The notes: generated from the letters alone by a model not told the origin. Counted from the stretch's first letter, positions 11,130-20,712 are shown. The stretch: DNA of 64,000 nucleotides from an uncultured Prevotellaceae bacterium (GCA_947168045.1 CAMVKN010000002.1:62001-126000), one strand, 5' to 3'. Made by a program: numbers and translations.

Positions 11130-11768
11130 TTATTTCCCCATTCGCTCGGCACACACCGCCGCCAGCCCGCAGCGCTCACAGTGCGGCTTGCGCGAGGTGC
11201 ACACATAGCGCCCGTGCAACAGCAGCCAGTGGTGAGCCTTGGGGATGTCAGCCTCGGGTATGTGCCTCACCAACTGCTGCTCCACCTTCAGCGGCGTAGT
11301 GGCCGACTTCGGCACCAGTCCCAGCCGGTGGCTCACCCTGAAGACATGGGTGTCGACAGCCATGGCAGCACGCCCAAAGGCCACGGCCTGCATCACGTTG
11401 GCCGTCTTACGCCCTACGCCGGGCAGTCGCAGCAGTGCCTCCATGTCGCTGGGCACCACACCCTGGTACTGCTCGGTGAGCATGCGCGACAGCTCCACCA
11501 GATGGCGTGCCTTGGCATTGGGATAGCTCACGCTCTTCACATACTCATACACCTCGTCGGCCTCGGCAGCCCCCATCGACGCAGCGTCGGGGAAGCGGCG
11601 GAACAACTCAGGCGTCACCATGTTCACACGCTTGTCGGTGCACTGGGCGCTCAGCACCACGGCCACCAGCAGTTGGAACTCGCTCTGGAACTCCAGCTCA
11701 GTGTCGACCACGGGCATCTCACGCCGGAAATAGTCCAGCACCTGTTGGTATCGCTCTTCTCTTCTCAT
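11130..11768 (-). CDS. nth: Endonuclease III (DNA glycosylase/AP lyase)
   Basis: A 212-aa base-excision repair enzyme that removes oxidised pyrimidines. It shows the HhH-GPD fold with LPGVGRKTANVM (catalytic Lys near 121) and VDTHVFRVSHRLGL (catalytic Asp near 139), the VLSAQCTDKRVN motif near residues 39-49, and the C-terminal [4Fe-4S] loop with spacing C-x6-C-x2-C-x5-C (CTSRKPHCERCGLAAVC). Its length is normal. It is a single gene divergent from the DUF2461 gene, with its own promoter at 11777-11784. Confidence 0.96.
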   Translation of the reverse strand: MRREERYQQVLDYFRREMPVVDTELEFQSEFQLLVAVVLSAQCTDKRVNMVTPELFRRFPDAASMGAAEADEVYEYVKSVSYPNAKARHLVELSRMLTEQYQGVVPSDMEALLRLPGVGRKTANVMQAVAFGRAAMAVDTHVFRVSHRLGLVPKSATTPLKVEQQLVRHIPEADIPKAHHWLLLHGRYVCTSRKPHCERCGLAAVCAERMGK

Positions 11769-11776
11769 AGCAGGTG

Positions 11777-11784
11777 CAAAGATA
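11777..11784 (-). promoter_or_regulatory. -7 box for nth
   Basis: Reads TATCTTTG then CACC on the minus strand, 9 bp from the ATG at 11768. It is half of a divergent promoter pair. Confidence 0.65.
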
Positions 11785-11848
11785 CATTTTTTTCACGACA
11801 ACAGTGTTTTTATCATCGAAGAAAACGACATCTTTTTAAGATTTTTAT

Positions 11849-11856
11849 TACCTTTG
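11849..11856 (+). promoter_or_regulatory. -7 box for the DUF2461 gene
   Basis: TACCTTTG then CACCC, 20 bp before ATG 11876. It shares the 108-bp intergenic gap with the nth promoter. Confidence 0.68.
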
Positions 11857-11875
11857 CACCCAAATAGACACAATC

Positions 11876-12574
11876 ATGGACACAAACAGAATACTCACTT
11901 TCCTCCGCCAGGTCATGGCCAACAACAACCGCGAATGGTTTCAAGCCCATAAGGGCGACTACGACGCCGCGCGGGCCGAGTTTGAGCGTGGCGTAGGCCA
12001 GGCCCTGCAGCGCATCGTCAGCTTCGACCCCGAGGTGGGCACGCAGACAGTAAAGGACTGCACCTACCGTTTCTACCGCGACACGCGTTTCTCAGCTGAC
12101 AAGTCGCCCTACAAGAACCACTTTGGCGCCTATATCAACGCGCGCGGCAAGAAGGCACTGCGCGGCGGCTACTACATCCACCTGGAGCCAGGCAGCTGCA
12201 TGCTGGCCGTGGGCAACTACTGGCTGCCCACCAACATCCTCACCGCCTGCCGCAACGAGCTGATGGCCAACGAGGAACAGTGGCTCAGCTGTGTGGAGAC
12301 GCCCGCCTTCAAAAAGCTGTTCGGCGCTCCCGACGATGCCTCATGGGAGAGTCCGCAAGGATTCGGCTTGGCCAAGCTGAAGACCTGCCCCGCCGGCTTC
12401 CCCCGCGACTATGCCCACGTGGGCTACCTGCGCCTGAAAGACTACTGCGCATGGCACCGTGTGCCTGACGACTTCTTTGAAGGCGACGGCTGGCTCGACC
12501 GCATGGAGCACATCTTCCGCACGGCCAAGCCCATGATGGACTTTATGAACGCCGTTATCGACGACTACGAATAG
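11876..12574 (+). CDS. DUF2461 family protein
   Basis: A 232-aa cytoplasmic protein of the DUF2461/TIGR02453 family, recognised by NNNREWFQAHKGDYDAARAEF at the N-terminus, YRFYRDTRFSADKSPYKNHFG near residues 65-85, and GGYYIHLEPG near residue 100. The biochemical function of the family is not established. It is followed 4 bp later by the GH28 gene and probably co-transcribed with it, although a functional link is not evident. No signal peptide. Confidence 0.88.
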   Translation: MDTNRILTFLRQVMANNNREWFQAHKGDYDAARAEFERGVGQALQRIVSFDPEVGTQTVKDCTYRFYRDTRFSADKSPYKNHFGAYINARGKKALRGGYYIHLEPGSCMLAVGNYWLPTNILTACRNELMANEEQWLSCVETPAFKKLFGAPDDASWESPQGFGLAKLKTCPAGFPRDYAHVGYLRLKDYCAWHRVPDDFFEGDGWLDRMEHIFRTAKPMMDFMNAVIDDYE

Positions 12575-12578
12575 GCTT

Positions 12579-14060
12579 ATGAAACAGAAACGAACTACAC
12601 TACTGCTGCTGATGCTGCTGGCTACCCTCACAACGATGGCTGGCGGTGTGTACAACGTGCGTGACTATGGCGCAAAGGGAGACGGCCAGACGCTCGACTC
12701 TCCCGCCATCAATGCGGCCATCGACGCGGCCGTGGCCGACGGCGGCGGACAGGTGCTGCTGCCCGCTGGCACCTACCTGTGTGGCAGCATACGTCTGAAG
12801 AGCAACATCGACCTGCACTTAGCCTCCGGATGCACCATCCTGGCAGCACCGGCGTCGATGAAAGCCTACGACGAGAGTGAGTCATTCGGCGGATTCCCCG
12901 AGTACCAGGACGGTGGGCACACCTACTTCCACAACTCGCTCATCTGGGCCGAAGGCCAGCACAACATCGCCATCACCGGCCACGGCATGATTGATGGCAA
13001 GGGACTGACGAAGAAGGACACCGAGAAGGCCGGACAGGTGCAGGGAGGCAGCATAGGTACCGGCGACAAGTCCATCGCCCTGAAGCTCTGCCGGCAGGTC
13101 ACCATCCGCGACATCACCATCTATCGTGGCGGCCACTTTGCCATCATCATGACTGGATGTGACCTGAGCACCATCGACAACGTGACCATCGACACCAACC
13201 GCGACGGCTTCGACATCGACTGCTGCAAGTATATGACCATCACCAACTGCCGCATCAACACCCCCAGCGACGACGCCCTGGTGCTGAAATCGAGCTATGC
13301 GCTGAAGAAGCCGGTGCTCTGCGAGCATATCGCCGTGAGCAACTGCAACATCACGGGCTACAAGTGTGGCACGCTGCTTGACGGCACCTACGTGCCCGAG
13401 CCAGTGGGATGGGTGTGCGGACGCTTCAAGCTCGGCACCGAGTCAAACGGGGGCTACCGCAACATAGCGCTCACCAACTGCACCTTCGCCTACTCATCGG
13501 GCCTGGCCTTCGAGGAGGTGGACCAGGGGCGCATGGAGAACATCGTCGTGTCGAACATCACCATGAGCCATGTTCACCACTACCCCATCTACATCACCAC
13601 GGGCTGCCGCAACCGCGGACCGAAGGAGGTGACGCGCCGCAGCTCGGCACGCGACATACAAATCAGCAACGTGGTGGCTGACGACTGCGACTCGCTGTGC
13701 TCCATCATCGTCACCGGCATGGCCGACGAACCGCTATGCAACGTGTGGCTGGAGAACATCCGTCTGCAGTTCAAGGGCGGTGGCACGGCCGACCTGGTCA
13801 ACAAGGAGTATCGCGAGCAGGGCACAAACTATCCTGAGCCGAAGTTTGCCGGATGGACGCCTGCCTACGGTCTCTATGCCCGCCACGTCAAGGGCCTGCA
13901 CGTCAGCGATGTGACCTTCAGCTATGAGCGTCCCGAGCACCGGCCAGCCATCGTGCTTGACGATGTCCACGGCGCCACCCTGCAACACATCGACGCACAG
14001 TTAGAGCCAGGCATTGACAAGGTCGTCACCTTCCGCTGCTCCGACATCGTCAACCCTTGA
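12579..14060 (+). CDS. Glycoside hydrolase family 28 (polygalacturonase-like)
   Basis: A 493-aa secreted pectin-degrading enzyme. After a signal peptide (residues 1-22) comes NVRDYGAKGDG, the entry to the right-handed parallel beta-helix. The GH28 active-site strands are seen as DTNRDGFDIDCC (near 205-216) and TPSDDALVLKSSYALKKP (near 226-243), where the conserved Asp residues act as acid/base, and KLGTESNGGYRNIAL near 285. The likely role is hydrolysis of homogalacturonan or rhamnogalacturonan side regions in plant cell walls. No susC/susD genes lie beside it, so it is a stand-alone enzyme rather than part of a visible utilisation locus. Confidence 0.9.
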   Translation: MKQKRTTLLLLMLLATLTTMAGGVYNVRDYGAKGDGQTLDSPAINAAIDAAVADGGGQVLLPAGTYLCGSIRLKSNIDLHLASGCTILAAPASMKAYDESESFGGFPEYQDGGHTYFHNSLIWAEGQHNIAITGHGMIDGKGLTKKDTEKAGQVQGGSIGTGDKSIALKLCRQVTIRDITIYRGGHFAIIMTGCDLSTIDNVTIDTNRDGFDIDCCKYMTITNCRINTPSDDALVLKSSYALKKPVLCEHIAVSNCNITGYKCGTLLDGTYVPEPVGWVCGRFKLGTESNGGYRNIALTNCTFAYSSGLAFEEVDQGRMENIVVSNITMSHVHHYPIYITTGCRNRGPKEVTRRSSARDIQISNVVADDCDSLCSIIVTGMADEPLCNVWLENIRLQFKGGGTADLVNKEYREQGTNYPEPKFAGWTPAYGLYARHVKGLHVSDVTFSYERPEHRPAIVLDDVHGATLQHIDAQLEPGIDKVVTFRCSDIVNP

Positions 14061-14242
14061 CTTGAATGACCCTGGGCATAGCCCATTTATCCTACTCACG
14101 CGCGCGAGGAAATCGACGCCGGATTCTGACCAAGTCGCGACTTTTTTTCATAACTCAATGCCTGGTTATCATAAGTCGACCAAATAACAAAAAAAAGATA
14201 TAAAAAAAGAGAACAACATGCACGGTTTCTTCTTTTTTTTTG

Positions 14243-14250
14243 TAATTTTG
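14243..14250 (+). promoter_or_regulatory. -7 box for lepA
   Basis: TAATTTTG then TGCCC lies between an in-frame upstream ATG (14218) and ATG 14272, deciding the start in favour of 14272. Confidence 0.65.
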
Positions 14251-14271
14251 TGCCCAAATTTGCACATAGGA

Positions 14272-16053
14272 ATGGAAAATATAAGGAACTTCTGCATCAT
14301 CGCCCACATTGACCACGGCAAGTCGACACTCGCTGACCGTCTGCTGGAACGTACCAAGACCATCCAGGTAACGGAGGGTCAGATGCTCGACGACATGGAC
14401 CTGGAACGTGAGCGAGGCATCACCATCAAGAGCCATGCCATACAGATGGAGTATGAGCGGGACGGGCAGAAGTATATATTGAACCTCATCGACACACCGG
14501 GACACGTGGACTTCAGCTATGAGGTGTCACGCTCCATCGCTGCCTGCGAGGGTGCCCTCCTGGTGGTCGACGCCACGCAGGGCGTGCAGGCACAGACCAT
14601 CTCGAACCTCTATATGGCCATCGACAACAACCTGGAAATCATCCCCGTCATCAACAAAATTGACATGCCCAGCGCCATGCCCGACGAGGTGGAGGACGAG
14701 ATTGTAGACCTGATAGGCTGCGACCCGGAGGACATCATACGCGCCAGCGGAAAGACCGGCGAGGGCGTTGACGCCATCCTCGACGCCGTGGTGGACCGCA
14801 TCCCCCACCCCGTCGGCGATGAGTCGGCACCGTTGCAGGCACTCATCTTCGACTCGGTGTTCAACTCGTTCCGAGGCATCATCGCCTACTTCAAGATTAC
14901 CAACGGCATCATCCGCAAGGGCGACAAGGTGAAATTCTTCAACACGGGCATGGAGTACGACGCCGACGAGGTTGGGGTGCTGAAGATGGACATGATTCCC
15001 CGCCAGGAGCTGCGCACGGGCGACGTGGGCTACATCATCAGCGGCATCAAGGACTCGAAGGAGGTGAAGGTGGGCGACACCATCACCCATGTGGCACGCC
15101 CCTGCGACAAGGCCATCGAGGGATTCCAGGAGGTAAAGCCCATGGTGTTCGCCGGTGTCTACCCTATCGACCCGACAGACTACGAGAACCTGCGCGCCTC
15201 ATTGGAGAAGCTGCAGCTGAACGACGCCTCGCTGACCTTCCAGCCCGAGAGCTCGGTGGCACTGGGTTTCGGCTTCCGCTGCGGATTCCTCGGACTGCTG
15301 CACATGGAGATTGTGCAGGAGCGCCTGGACCGCGAGTTCGACATGGACGTCATCACCACCGTGCCCAACGTCAGCTACATGTGCTACACCAAGCAGGGCG
15401 AGGTGAAGGAGGTGCACAACCCCAGCGGGCTGCCCGACCAGACGATGATTGACCACATTGAGGAGCCGTACATCAGGGCCAGCATCATCACTGCGTCGGC
15501 TTACATCGGACCCATCATGACGCTCTGCCTGGACAAGCGCGGCGAGCTCATCGACCAGCAGTACGTCAGCGGCGGGCGCATAGAGCTGCATTTCATGCTG
15601 CCGCTGGGCGAGATTGTCATCGACTTCTACGACAAGCTGAAGTCCATCTCGAAGGGCTATGCGTCGTTTGACTACCACATCGACTCGTTCCGCCCCTCAA
15701 AGCTGGTGAAGCTCGACATCCTGCTCAACGGCGAGCCCGTGGACGCCCTGTCGACGCTGACACACCAGGACAACGCCGTGAGCTTCGGGCGCCGCATGTG
15801 CGAGAAGCTGAAGGAGCTGATACCACGCCAGCAGTTCGACATCGCCATCCAGGCCGCCATCGGGGCCAAGATTATAGCGCGCGAAACGGTGAAACAGGTA
15901 AGAAAGGACGTGCTGGCCAAGTGCTACGGTGGCGACGTCACAAGAAAGCGCAAACTGCTTGAGAAACAGAAGCGTGGAAAGAAACGCATGAAGCAGATAG
16001 GCAATGTGGAGGTGCCGCAGAAAGCCTTCCTCGCCGTATTAAAATTAGACTAA
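14272..16053 (+). CDS. lepA: Elongation factor 4 (back-translocase GTPase)
   Basis: A 593-aa ribosomal GTPase. It shows G1 [18 protein letters not shown], switch I with [12 protein letters not shown]3 DTPGHVDF, G4 NKID, G5 SGKTGEG, then domain II, EF-G-like domains III and V, and the LepA-specific C-terminal domain ending [27 protein letters not shown]. The length equals the family norm. The true start is ATG 14272 ([19 protein letters not shown]); the upstream in-frame extension lies in the promoter. Confidence 0.97.
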   Translation: MENIRNFCIIAHIDHGKSTLADRLLERTKTIQVTEGQMLDDMDLERERGITIKSHAIQMEYERDGQKYILNLIDTPGHVDFSYEVSRSIAACEGALLVVDATQGVQAQTISNLYMAIDNNLEIIPVINKIDMPSAMPDEVEDEIVDLIGCDPEDIIRASGKTGEGVDAILDAVVDRIPHPVGDESAPLQALIFDSVFNSFRGIIAYFKITNGIIRKGDKVKFFNTGMEYDADEVGVLKMDMIPRQELRTGDVGYIISGIKDSKEVKVGDTITHVARPCDKAIEGFQEVKPMVFAGVYPIDPTDYENLRASLEKLQLNDASLTFQPESSVALGFGFRCGFLGLLHMEIVQERLDREFDMDVITTVPNVSYMCYTKQGEVKEVHNPSGLPDQTMIDHIEEPYIRASIITASAYIGPIMTLCLDKRGELIDQQYVSGGRIELHFMLPLGEIVIDFYDKLKSISKGYASFDYHIDSFRPSKLVKLDILLNGEPVDALSTLTHQDNAVSFGRRMCEKLKELIPRQQFDIAIQAAIGAKIIARETVKQVRKDVLAKCYGGDVTRKRKLLEKQKRGKKRMKQIGNVEVPQKAFLAVLKLD

Positions 16054-16081
16054 TCAAGCCTTAAAACAAACCACAAGAACA

Positions 16082-16681
16082 ATGGCAAACCTAAGTTTAA
16101 CTCCCCGAGACGTGGCCCGTGAGCTGGCCCGACGCTACAGCACAATGACGCATGACGAGCTGGACGTGCTGGAGAGCATCCTGATTCCGCGCAAGTATGC
16201 AAAGAACGAAATCATCCTGCGCGAAGGCGAGACCTGTGAGAACATCTACTGGGTGGTCAAAGGTCTGGTGAGGCAGTATTACTACAAGAACAAGAAAGAG
16301 CTGACCGAATACATGGCTACCGAGAACAGCATCGTGATGTGCATCGAGAGCCTGTTCAAGGAGGAGCCCTCGCTGCTGACCATTCAGGCGCTGGAGCCCT
16401 CCATCATCTACTCCATCCCGAAGGCTGAGCTGGAGGCTGCCGCCATCAAGTGCGTCAACATCCAGATGCTCTACCGTAAGATTCTGGAGGAGTCGCTCAT
16501 CATCAGCCAGCACCATGCCGACATGCTGCGCTTCGAGACGGCCCAGGACCGCTATGCCAAGCTGGTGAAGCGCTCACCCCAGCTGGTGCTGCGTGCACCA
16601 CTGGTCTATATTGCCAGCTACCTGCAGATGACGCCCGAGACGCTCTCGCGTGTCCGCACGGCAGCCTTGCTGAACGGTTAA
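16082..16681 (+). CDS. Crp/Fnr-family transcriptional regulator
   Basis: A 199-aa protein with an N-terminal cyclic-nucleotide-binding-type beta-roll (residues about 20-125; LREGETCENIYWVVKGLVRQYY and the TEYMATENSI loop) and a long dimer helix. The C-terminal HTH is short (YIASYLQMTPETLSRVR, residues 180-196) and stops right after the recognition helix. The ligand is not predictable; the roll does not show a classic cAMP-binding RxS motif. It is 28 bp downstream of lepA. Confidence 0.85.
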   Translation: MANLSLTPRDVARELARRYSTMTHDELDVLESILIPRKYAKNEIILREGETCENIYWVVKGLVRQYYYKNKKELTEYMATENSIVMCIESLFKEEPSLLTIQALEPSIIYSIPKAELEAAAIKCVNIQMLYRKILEESLIISQHHADMLRFETAQDRYAKLVKRSPQLVLRAPLVYIASYLQMTPETLSRVRTAALLNG

Positions 16682-16699
16682 AGCATCTTGTACGACGCT

Positions 16700-17041
16700 A
16701 TGGATGTCTTGTCGCGCTATGGCTCAAAGATAGCCCTGCTGGCCCTCTGGCTCGTCCTGGGCATCACACTACCAGCCGTATGCAATGCGCAGCAGAAGCA
16801 TGCCTTGATGATTGGCATATCCAACTACTACACGAATGGATACAAGGTGTGGGACAACATTCATGGTGCCGAGGACATTGCCCTCTTGACCCCCGTATTG
16901 AAAGAGAAAGGCTTTGCGGTGCAGTCGCTGACGAATGAAGACGCAACCTATGAGGGCATTGTCCATGCGCTTGCCAACATCATCGGCAGCTGCAAACAGG
17001 GCGATGTCGTTTATCTGTGTAGAATCCATGCTGCCTCATAA
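16700..17041 (+). pseudogene. Truncated caspase-like (peptidase C14) gene
   Basis: About 113 codons remain: a signal peptide (MDVLSRYGSKIALLALWLVL...), then QQKHALMIGISNYY, GYKVWDNIHGAEDIALL and VVYL, the N-terminal half of a bacterial metacaspase-like domain. The frame is lost right after VVYL, exactly where the catalytic His motif (family pattern HFxxHG) should appear; instead CRIHAAS and a stop follow. The Cys half is absent downstream. I call it a broken gene; a shortened functional fragment is possible but unlikely without catalytic residues. Confidence 0.7.
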
Positions 17042-17068
17042 TGCAGATCCTATAAAAGCCATCACGCC

Positions 17069-17761
17069 ATGATATACGGTATTGCATTTTTCATCCTCAT
17101 TATTCTTGTCGCCCTGATTCAGTTGCAGAAGAGCGGCCAGGCGGAGGTCGTTCCCCAGCCAACGACCGAAGCTGCGGAGAGGAGCGAGGCAACCGCGAGG
17201 GCTACGGCAAATGCAAAGGAACAAGCGCAGACCGAGGGAGCCCCGATGGCGGAGACGAAAGGGACAAAAGCCATGGAACAGAAAGAGAACATGGAGAAGA
17301 AAGAACAAGACAGGGAGGTGAACACCCGGTCGAGGGACGCGTTCCTTGAGACCCTGACGAAGATTGGGTGCCAGTACGAGATTGAGGAAGAAGACGAGCG
17401 AATCAACTTTGCCTTCCAAGGCGAGCACTTCATAGCGGACGCCTCAAACCAGCGGTGCTATGTGCAGCTGTGGGACGTCTTCTGGGGACAGGTGGAGTTG
17501 TACGACATTGATGAGTTCTCGCGTCTGCGCAAGGCCATCAACACGGCCAACATCAACTGCGACGTCATGACCATCTACACCATCAACGAGGCAGGCAACA
17601 ACGTGGACGTGCATTGCAAGAAGAGCCTGCTGTTCCTTCCTGAGATACCTAACATCGAGGCCTACCTGCATGCTGAGCTAAGCAGTTTCTTCCGTGCCCA
17701 CCACATCGTCGGCAACGAGATGGCCAAGATGAGGGAAGAGGAGAAGGAAGCGGCGAAATAA
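17069..17761 (+). CDS. Membrane-anchored protein with YbjN/T3S-chaperone-like domain
   Basis: A 230-aa protein: one N-terminal transmembrane helix (MIYGIAFFILIILVALIQLQ), a charged low-complexity linker rich in Glu, Ala and Lys (residues 25-88), and a C-terminal alpha/beta domain (about 90-215) with LTKIGCQYEIEEEDERINFAF, FSRLRKAINTANINCDVMTIYT and a final helix. The pattern resembles YbjN or type III secretion chaperone-fold domains; this is judged by eye and uncertain. No promoter box is evident; it follows the broken caspase-like gene by 27 bp and may share its transcript. Confidence 0.55.
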   Translation: MIYGIAFFILIILVALIQLQKSGQAEVVPQPTTEAAERSEATARATANAKEQAQTEGAPMAETKGTKAMEQKENMEKKEQDREVNTRSRDAFLETLTKIGCQYEIEEEDERINFAFQGEHFIADASNQRCYVQLWDVFWGQVELYDIDEFSRLRKAINTANINCDVMTIYTINEAGNNVDVHCKKSLLFLPEIPNIEAYLHAELSSFFRAHHIVGNEMAKMREEEKEAAK

Positions 17762-17778
17762 AAAAAGTAGGGTAAAAG

Positions 17779-17810
17779 TTTGCATGGATAGAAAAAAAGT
17801 TGTACCTTTG
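17779..17810 (+). promoter_or_regulatory. Promoter of rpmE2
   Basis: TTTG at 17779-17782 and TACCTTTG at 17803-17810 with 20-bp spacing. It is one of the cleanest promoters in the window, upstream of a ribosomal protein gene. Confidence 0.82.
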
Positions 17811-17848
17811 CACGCTGAAACAACGTTTAACAACACTTTAAAACAACA

Positions 17849-18103
17849 ATGAAAAAAGGAATCCATCCCGAAAACTATCGCCCCGTCGTGTTCCGTGACA
17901 TGTCCAACGGCGATATGTTCCTTACGAAGTCTACCGCAAAGACCAATGACACCGTAGAGTTCGAAGGCGAGACTTACCCAGTGGTAAAAGTAGAAATCTC
18001 CAGCACCTCTCACCCGTTCTATACTGGTAAGAGCAAGCTCGTCGACACGGCAGGACGCGTCGATAAGTTCATGAGCCGCTACGGTAAGGCTGCGAAGAAG
18101 TAA
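17849..18103 (+). CDS. rpmE2: 50S ribosomal protein L31 type B
   Basis: An 84-aa L31 protein of the zinc-independent type: [48 protein letters not shown] and VDKFMSRYG. The CxxC zinc ligands of type A are absent. It is a monocistronic gene with a clear promoter upstream and a rho-independent terminator downstream. Confidence 0.96.
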   Translation: MKKGIHPENYRPVVFRDMSNGDMFLTKSTAKTNDTVEFEGETYPVVKVEISSTSHPFYTGKSKLVDTAGRVDKFMSRYGKAAKK

Positions 18104-18135
18104 GATATTTTTTACACACACCACATGACTTATTG

Positions 18136-18177
18136 AAGGTGCGTCCAAGGTAGTTGCATATGCCTTGTGCGCACCTT
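18136..18177 (+). terminator. Terminator after rpmE2
   Basis: AAGGTGCG (18136-18143) pairs with CGCACCTT (18170-18177), followed by a T run. The 26-nt loop contains a weaker inner pairing (CCAAGG with CCTTG). Confidence 0.75.
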
Positions 18178-18198
18178 TTTACATACACTAACCGAAAC

Positions 18199-19122
18199 AT
18201 GAAGCTAACGACCCTGAGGGCTTTGCTGCCCCTGGCTTTGCTGGCGACCATGGTGTCCTGCCACGACACTGACGATGATCTCAACCAGCCTTCAAACGTT
18301 GCCGCCAATGCCAACGCCAACCCCACTACTGCCGAGCCTGCTCTGCAGCGATTAGAGTTCCCCCACGTCAAGGGCGGCAACAGCGTGGTGCTCATCCACT
18401 CCACCAACGACTCGTGGGGCATCAACTACAGCGTAGAGTGGGACTGTGACAAGAAGTCACAGCGGTGGAGCGCCTACCAGCTGAACAGCACGACGCTGAA
18501 GAAAAGCACCAACCGCTACTATTCCGATACCAACCAATATCCCTCTGACCCTCTGCTGCCCAACAACCAGTACCTCAGCCAAGACTGCTTCTGGAACACG
18601 GGCTTCGACCATGGTCACATCTGCCCGTCGGCTGACCGGCTCTACTCGTCGGAAGCCAACTACCAGACCTTCTTCCTCACCAACATGCAGCCACAGTTCA
18701 AGGCGTTCAACGCTGATAACAACAACAGTCCGTGGTACAAGCTGGAGAGCCAGGTGCGCTCATGGGCCAACGCCACCTCCACTGAGATGCTCTATGTGGT
18801 GAAGGGTGGCACCATTGAGGACAACCAGATACTGACGAACAACGACGGCAGTCCCCGTCTGCTGAAGGGCGAGATGCGCATACCGAAGTATTTCTTCGTG
18901 GCCCTGCTGCTGCAGAACAAGGATGGCTACAAGGCTGTGGGCTTCTGGATGGAGCATCTTGACAGGTACACCGCACCAGTGTCACTCGGCAGCTGTGCCG
19001 TGAACATCAGCGAGCTGGAAGCGAAGACTGGCATCGACTTCTTCTGCAACCTGCCAGACGATGTGGAGAACTACATTGAGACACTACCCCTAGAGAACGT
19101 TAAGCGTGCATGGGGACTGTAA
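18199..19122 (+). CDS. Secreted DNA/RNA non-specific endonuclease (lipoprotein)
   Basis: A 307-aa beta-beta-alpha-metal nuclease of the NucA/EndA family. It starts at ATG 18199 with a lipoprotein signal (MVSC, Cys at residue 20). The active site is FDHGHICPSADR: His140 is the general base, and the usual DRGH is DHGH here (Asp137-His-Gly-His140). FFLTNMQPQFKAFN supplies the Asn metal ligand. A low-complexity Asn/Ala linker follows the lipobox. The probable role is degradation of extracellular nucleic acids at the cell surface. Its stop codon opens a GAGGTGA repeat tract. Confidence 0.88.
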   Translation: MKLTTLRALLPLALLATMVSCHDTDDDLNQPSNVAANANANPTTAEPALQRLEFPHVKGGNSVVLIHSTNDSWGINYSVEWDCDKKSQRWSAYQLNSTTLKKSTNRYYSDTNQYPSDPLLPNNQYLSQDCFWNTGFDHGHICPSADRLYSSEANYQTFFLTNMQPQFKAFNADNNNSPWYKLESQVRSWANATSTEMLYVVKGGTIEDNQILTNNDGSPRLLKGEMRIPKYFFVALLLQNKDGYKAVGFWMEHLDRYTAPVSLGSCAVNISELEAKTGIDFFCNLPDDVENYIETLPLENVKRAWGL

Positions 19123-19168
19123 GAGGTGAGAGATGAGAGGTGAGAGGTGAGAGATAAGAGATGAGATT
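19120..19168 (+). repeat. GAGGTGAGAG tandem tract starting at a stop codon
   Basis: Immediately after the TAA of the nuclease gene come repeated words GAGAGGT and GAGATGA for about 45 nt. It belongs to the same family as 25576-25697, 47293-47319 and 52830-52925. Confidence 0.7.
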
Positions 19169-19204
19169 AACTATAATAGCATAAAACCAATAAAAACAAC
19201 CACA

Positions 19205-19756
19205 ATGAAAACAGTTTATGATTTCACTGTCAAGGACAGAAAAGGCAAGGACGTGTCGCTGAAGGAGTATGCCAACGAGGTGCTGCTCATCGTCAACACG
19301 GCAACGAAGTGCGGCTTCACACCGCAGTACGACGAGCTGGAGAAACTCTACGAGAAGTACCGCTCGCAACACTTCGTCATCCTCGACTTCCCCTGTAACC
19401 AGTTCGGCCAGCAGGCTCCCGGCACCGACGAGAGCATCCACGAGTTCTGCAAGCTGAACTTCGGCACCGAGTTCCCCCGCTTCAAGAAGGTGAAGGTGAA
19501 CGGCCCTGATGCCGACCCGCTGTTCAAGTTCCTGCAGGAGCAGAAGGGATTCGCCGGCTGGGACATGGAGCACCCCATCGCACACATCCTTGACGACATG
19601 CTGTCGAAGGAAGACCCCGAGTACAAGGAGAAGGCCGACATCAAGTGGAACTTCACCAAGTTCCTCATTGACAAGCAAGGCCGTGTGGTGGCACGCTTCG
19701 AGCCTACATGCGCCACCAGCGAGATTGAAAAACAAATTGAAGAACTGCTGAAATAA
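19205..19756 (+). CDS. Glutathione peroxidase-family thiol peroxidase
   Basis: A 183-aa cytoplasmic peroxidase. NTATKCGFTPQY carries the peroxidatic Cys36 (Cys rather than selenocysteine), DFPCNQFGQQAPG the second conserved Cys and the catalytic Gln region, and KWNFTKFLID the conserved Trp and Asn. Bacterial members usually take electrons from thioredoxin, which fits the trxB gene 26 bp downstream. No signal peptide. Its TAA stop starts a short TTGATAATAG repeat tract that runs up to the trxB start. Confidence 0.93.
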   Translation: MKTVYDFTVKDRKGKDVSLKEYANEVLLIVNTATKCGFTPQYDELEKLYEKYRSQHFVILDFPCNQFGQQAPGTDESIHEFCKLNFGTEFPRFKKVKVNGPDADPLFKFLQEQKGFAGWDMEHPIAHILDDMLSKEDPEYKEKADIKWNFTKFLIDKQGRVVARFEPTCATSEIEKQIEELLK

Positions 19757-19782
19757 TTGATAATAGATAATTATCCATTATC

Positions 19783-20712
19783 ATGATGAGGACAAAATGC
19801 TTAATCATCGGCAGCGGGCCCGCAGGCTATACCGCTGCCATTTATGCCTCCAGGGCAAACCTCAGTCCGATTGAATACTGCGGACTTCAGCCCGGCGGAC
19901 AGCTGACGCAGACCACTGAGGTGGAGAACTTCCCCGGCTATCCCGAGGGTGTGGACGGTAACCAGATGATGATGGACCTGCGACAGCAGGCCGAGCGTTT
20001 CGGCACCGACATCCGCGACGGTGAGATTGTCGAGGTGGACTTCTCGCAGCGTCCCTACCGTGTGAAGGACGACGCCGGCCAGGAGCTGCTCTGCGACACC
20101 GTCATCATCGCCACGGGTGCCTCAGCCAAGTACTTAGGTCTGCCCGACGAGCAGGAATACATGGGACGTGGAGTGTCGGCCTGCGCCACCTGCGACGGTT
20201 TCTTCTACCGCAAGAAGACCGTGGCCGTGGTGGGCGGCGGCGACACGGCCTGCGAGGACGCCCTCTACCTGTCAGGACTCTGCAAGAAGGTCTACATGAT
20301 TGTCCGCAAGCCCTTCCTGCGCGCGTCGAAGGTGATGCAGCAGCGGGTGATGGAGCGTGAGAACATAGAGATTCTGTTCGAGCACAACACCGTGGGCCTA
20401 TACGGCCAGGACGGTGTGGAGGGTGCCCACTTAGTGAAACGCAAGGGTGAGGCTGACGAACAGCAGGTAGACATCGCCATCGACGGTTTCTTCCTCGCCA
20501 TCGGCCACAAGCCCAACACCGACATCTTCAAGCAGTGGCTCGACACCGACGAGGTGGGCTACCTGAAGAAGATTGACGGCACGCCGCGTACGAAGGTGCC
20601 CGGTGTCTTCGTTGCCGGCGACTGTGCCGACCCCGTCTACCGCCAGGCCATCAGTGCTGCCGGCACCGGCTGCCAGGCCGCCATCGAGGCCGAGCGGTTC
20701 CTTGCTCTTTAG
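19783..20712 (+). CDS. trxB: Thioredoxin-disulfide reductase
   Basis: A 309-aa FAD/NADPH enzyme. FAD motif GSGPAGYTAAIYASRA (residues 10-25), redox centre CATC (134-137), NADPH motif VGGGDTACEDALYL, and the C-terminal FAD motif GVFVAGDCAD. It reduces thioredoxin, the likely electron source for the upstream peroxidase. ATGATG gives two adjacent starts (19783 and 19786). The stop codon TAG is the first bases of the 48-bp repeat region. Confidence 0.96.
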   Translation: MMRTKCLIIGSGPAGYTAAIYASRANLSPIEYCGLQPGGQLTQTTEVENFPGYPEGVDGNQMMMDLRQQAERFGTDIRDGEIVEVDFSQRPYRVKDDAGQELLCDTVIIATGASAKYLGLPDEQEYMGRGVSACATCDGFFYRKKTVAVVGGGDTACEDALYLSGLCKKVYMIVRKPFLRASKVMQQRVMERENIEILFEHNTVGLYGQDGVEGAHLVKRKGEADEQQVDIAIDGFFLAIGHKPNTDIFKQWLDTDEVGYLKKIDGTPRTKVPGVFVAGDCADPVYRQAISAAGTGCQAAIEAERFLAL

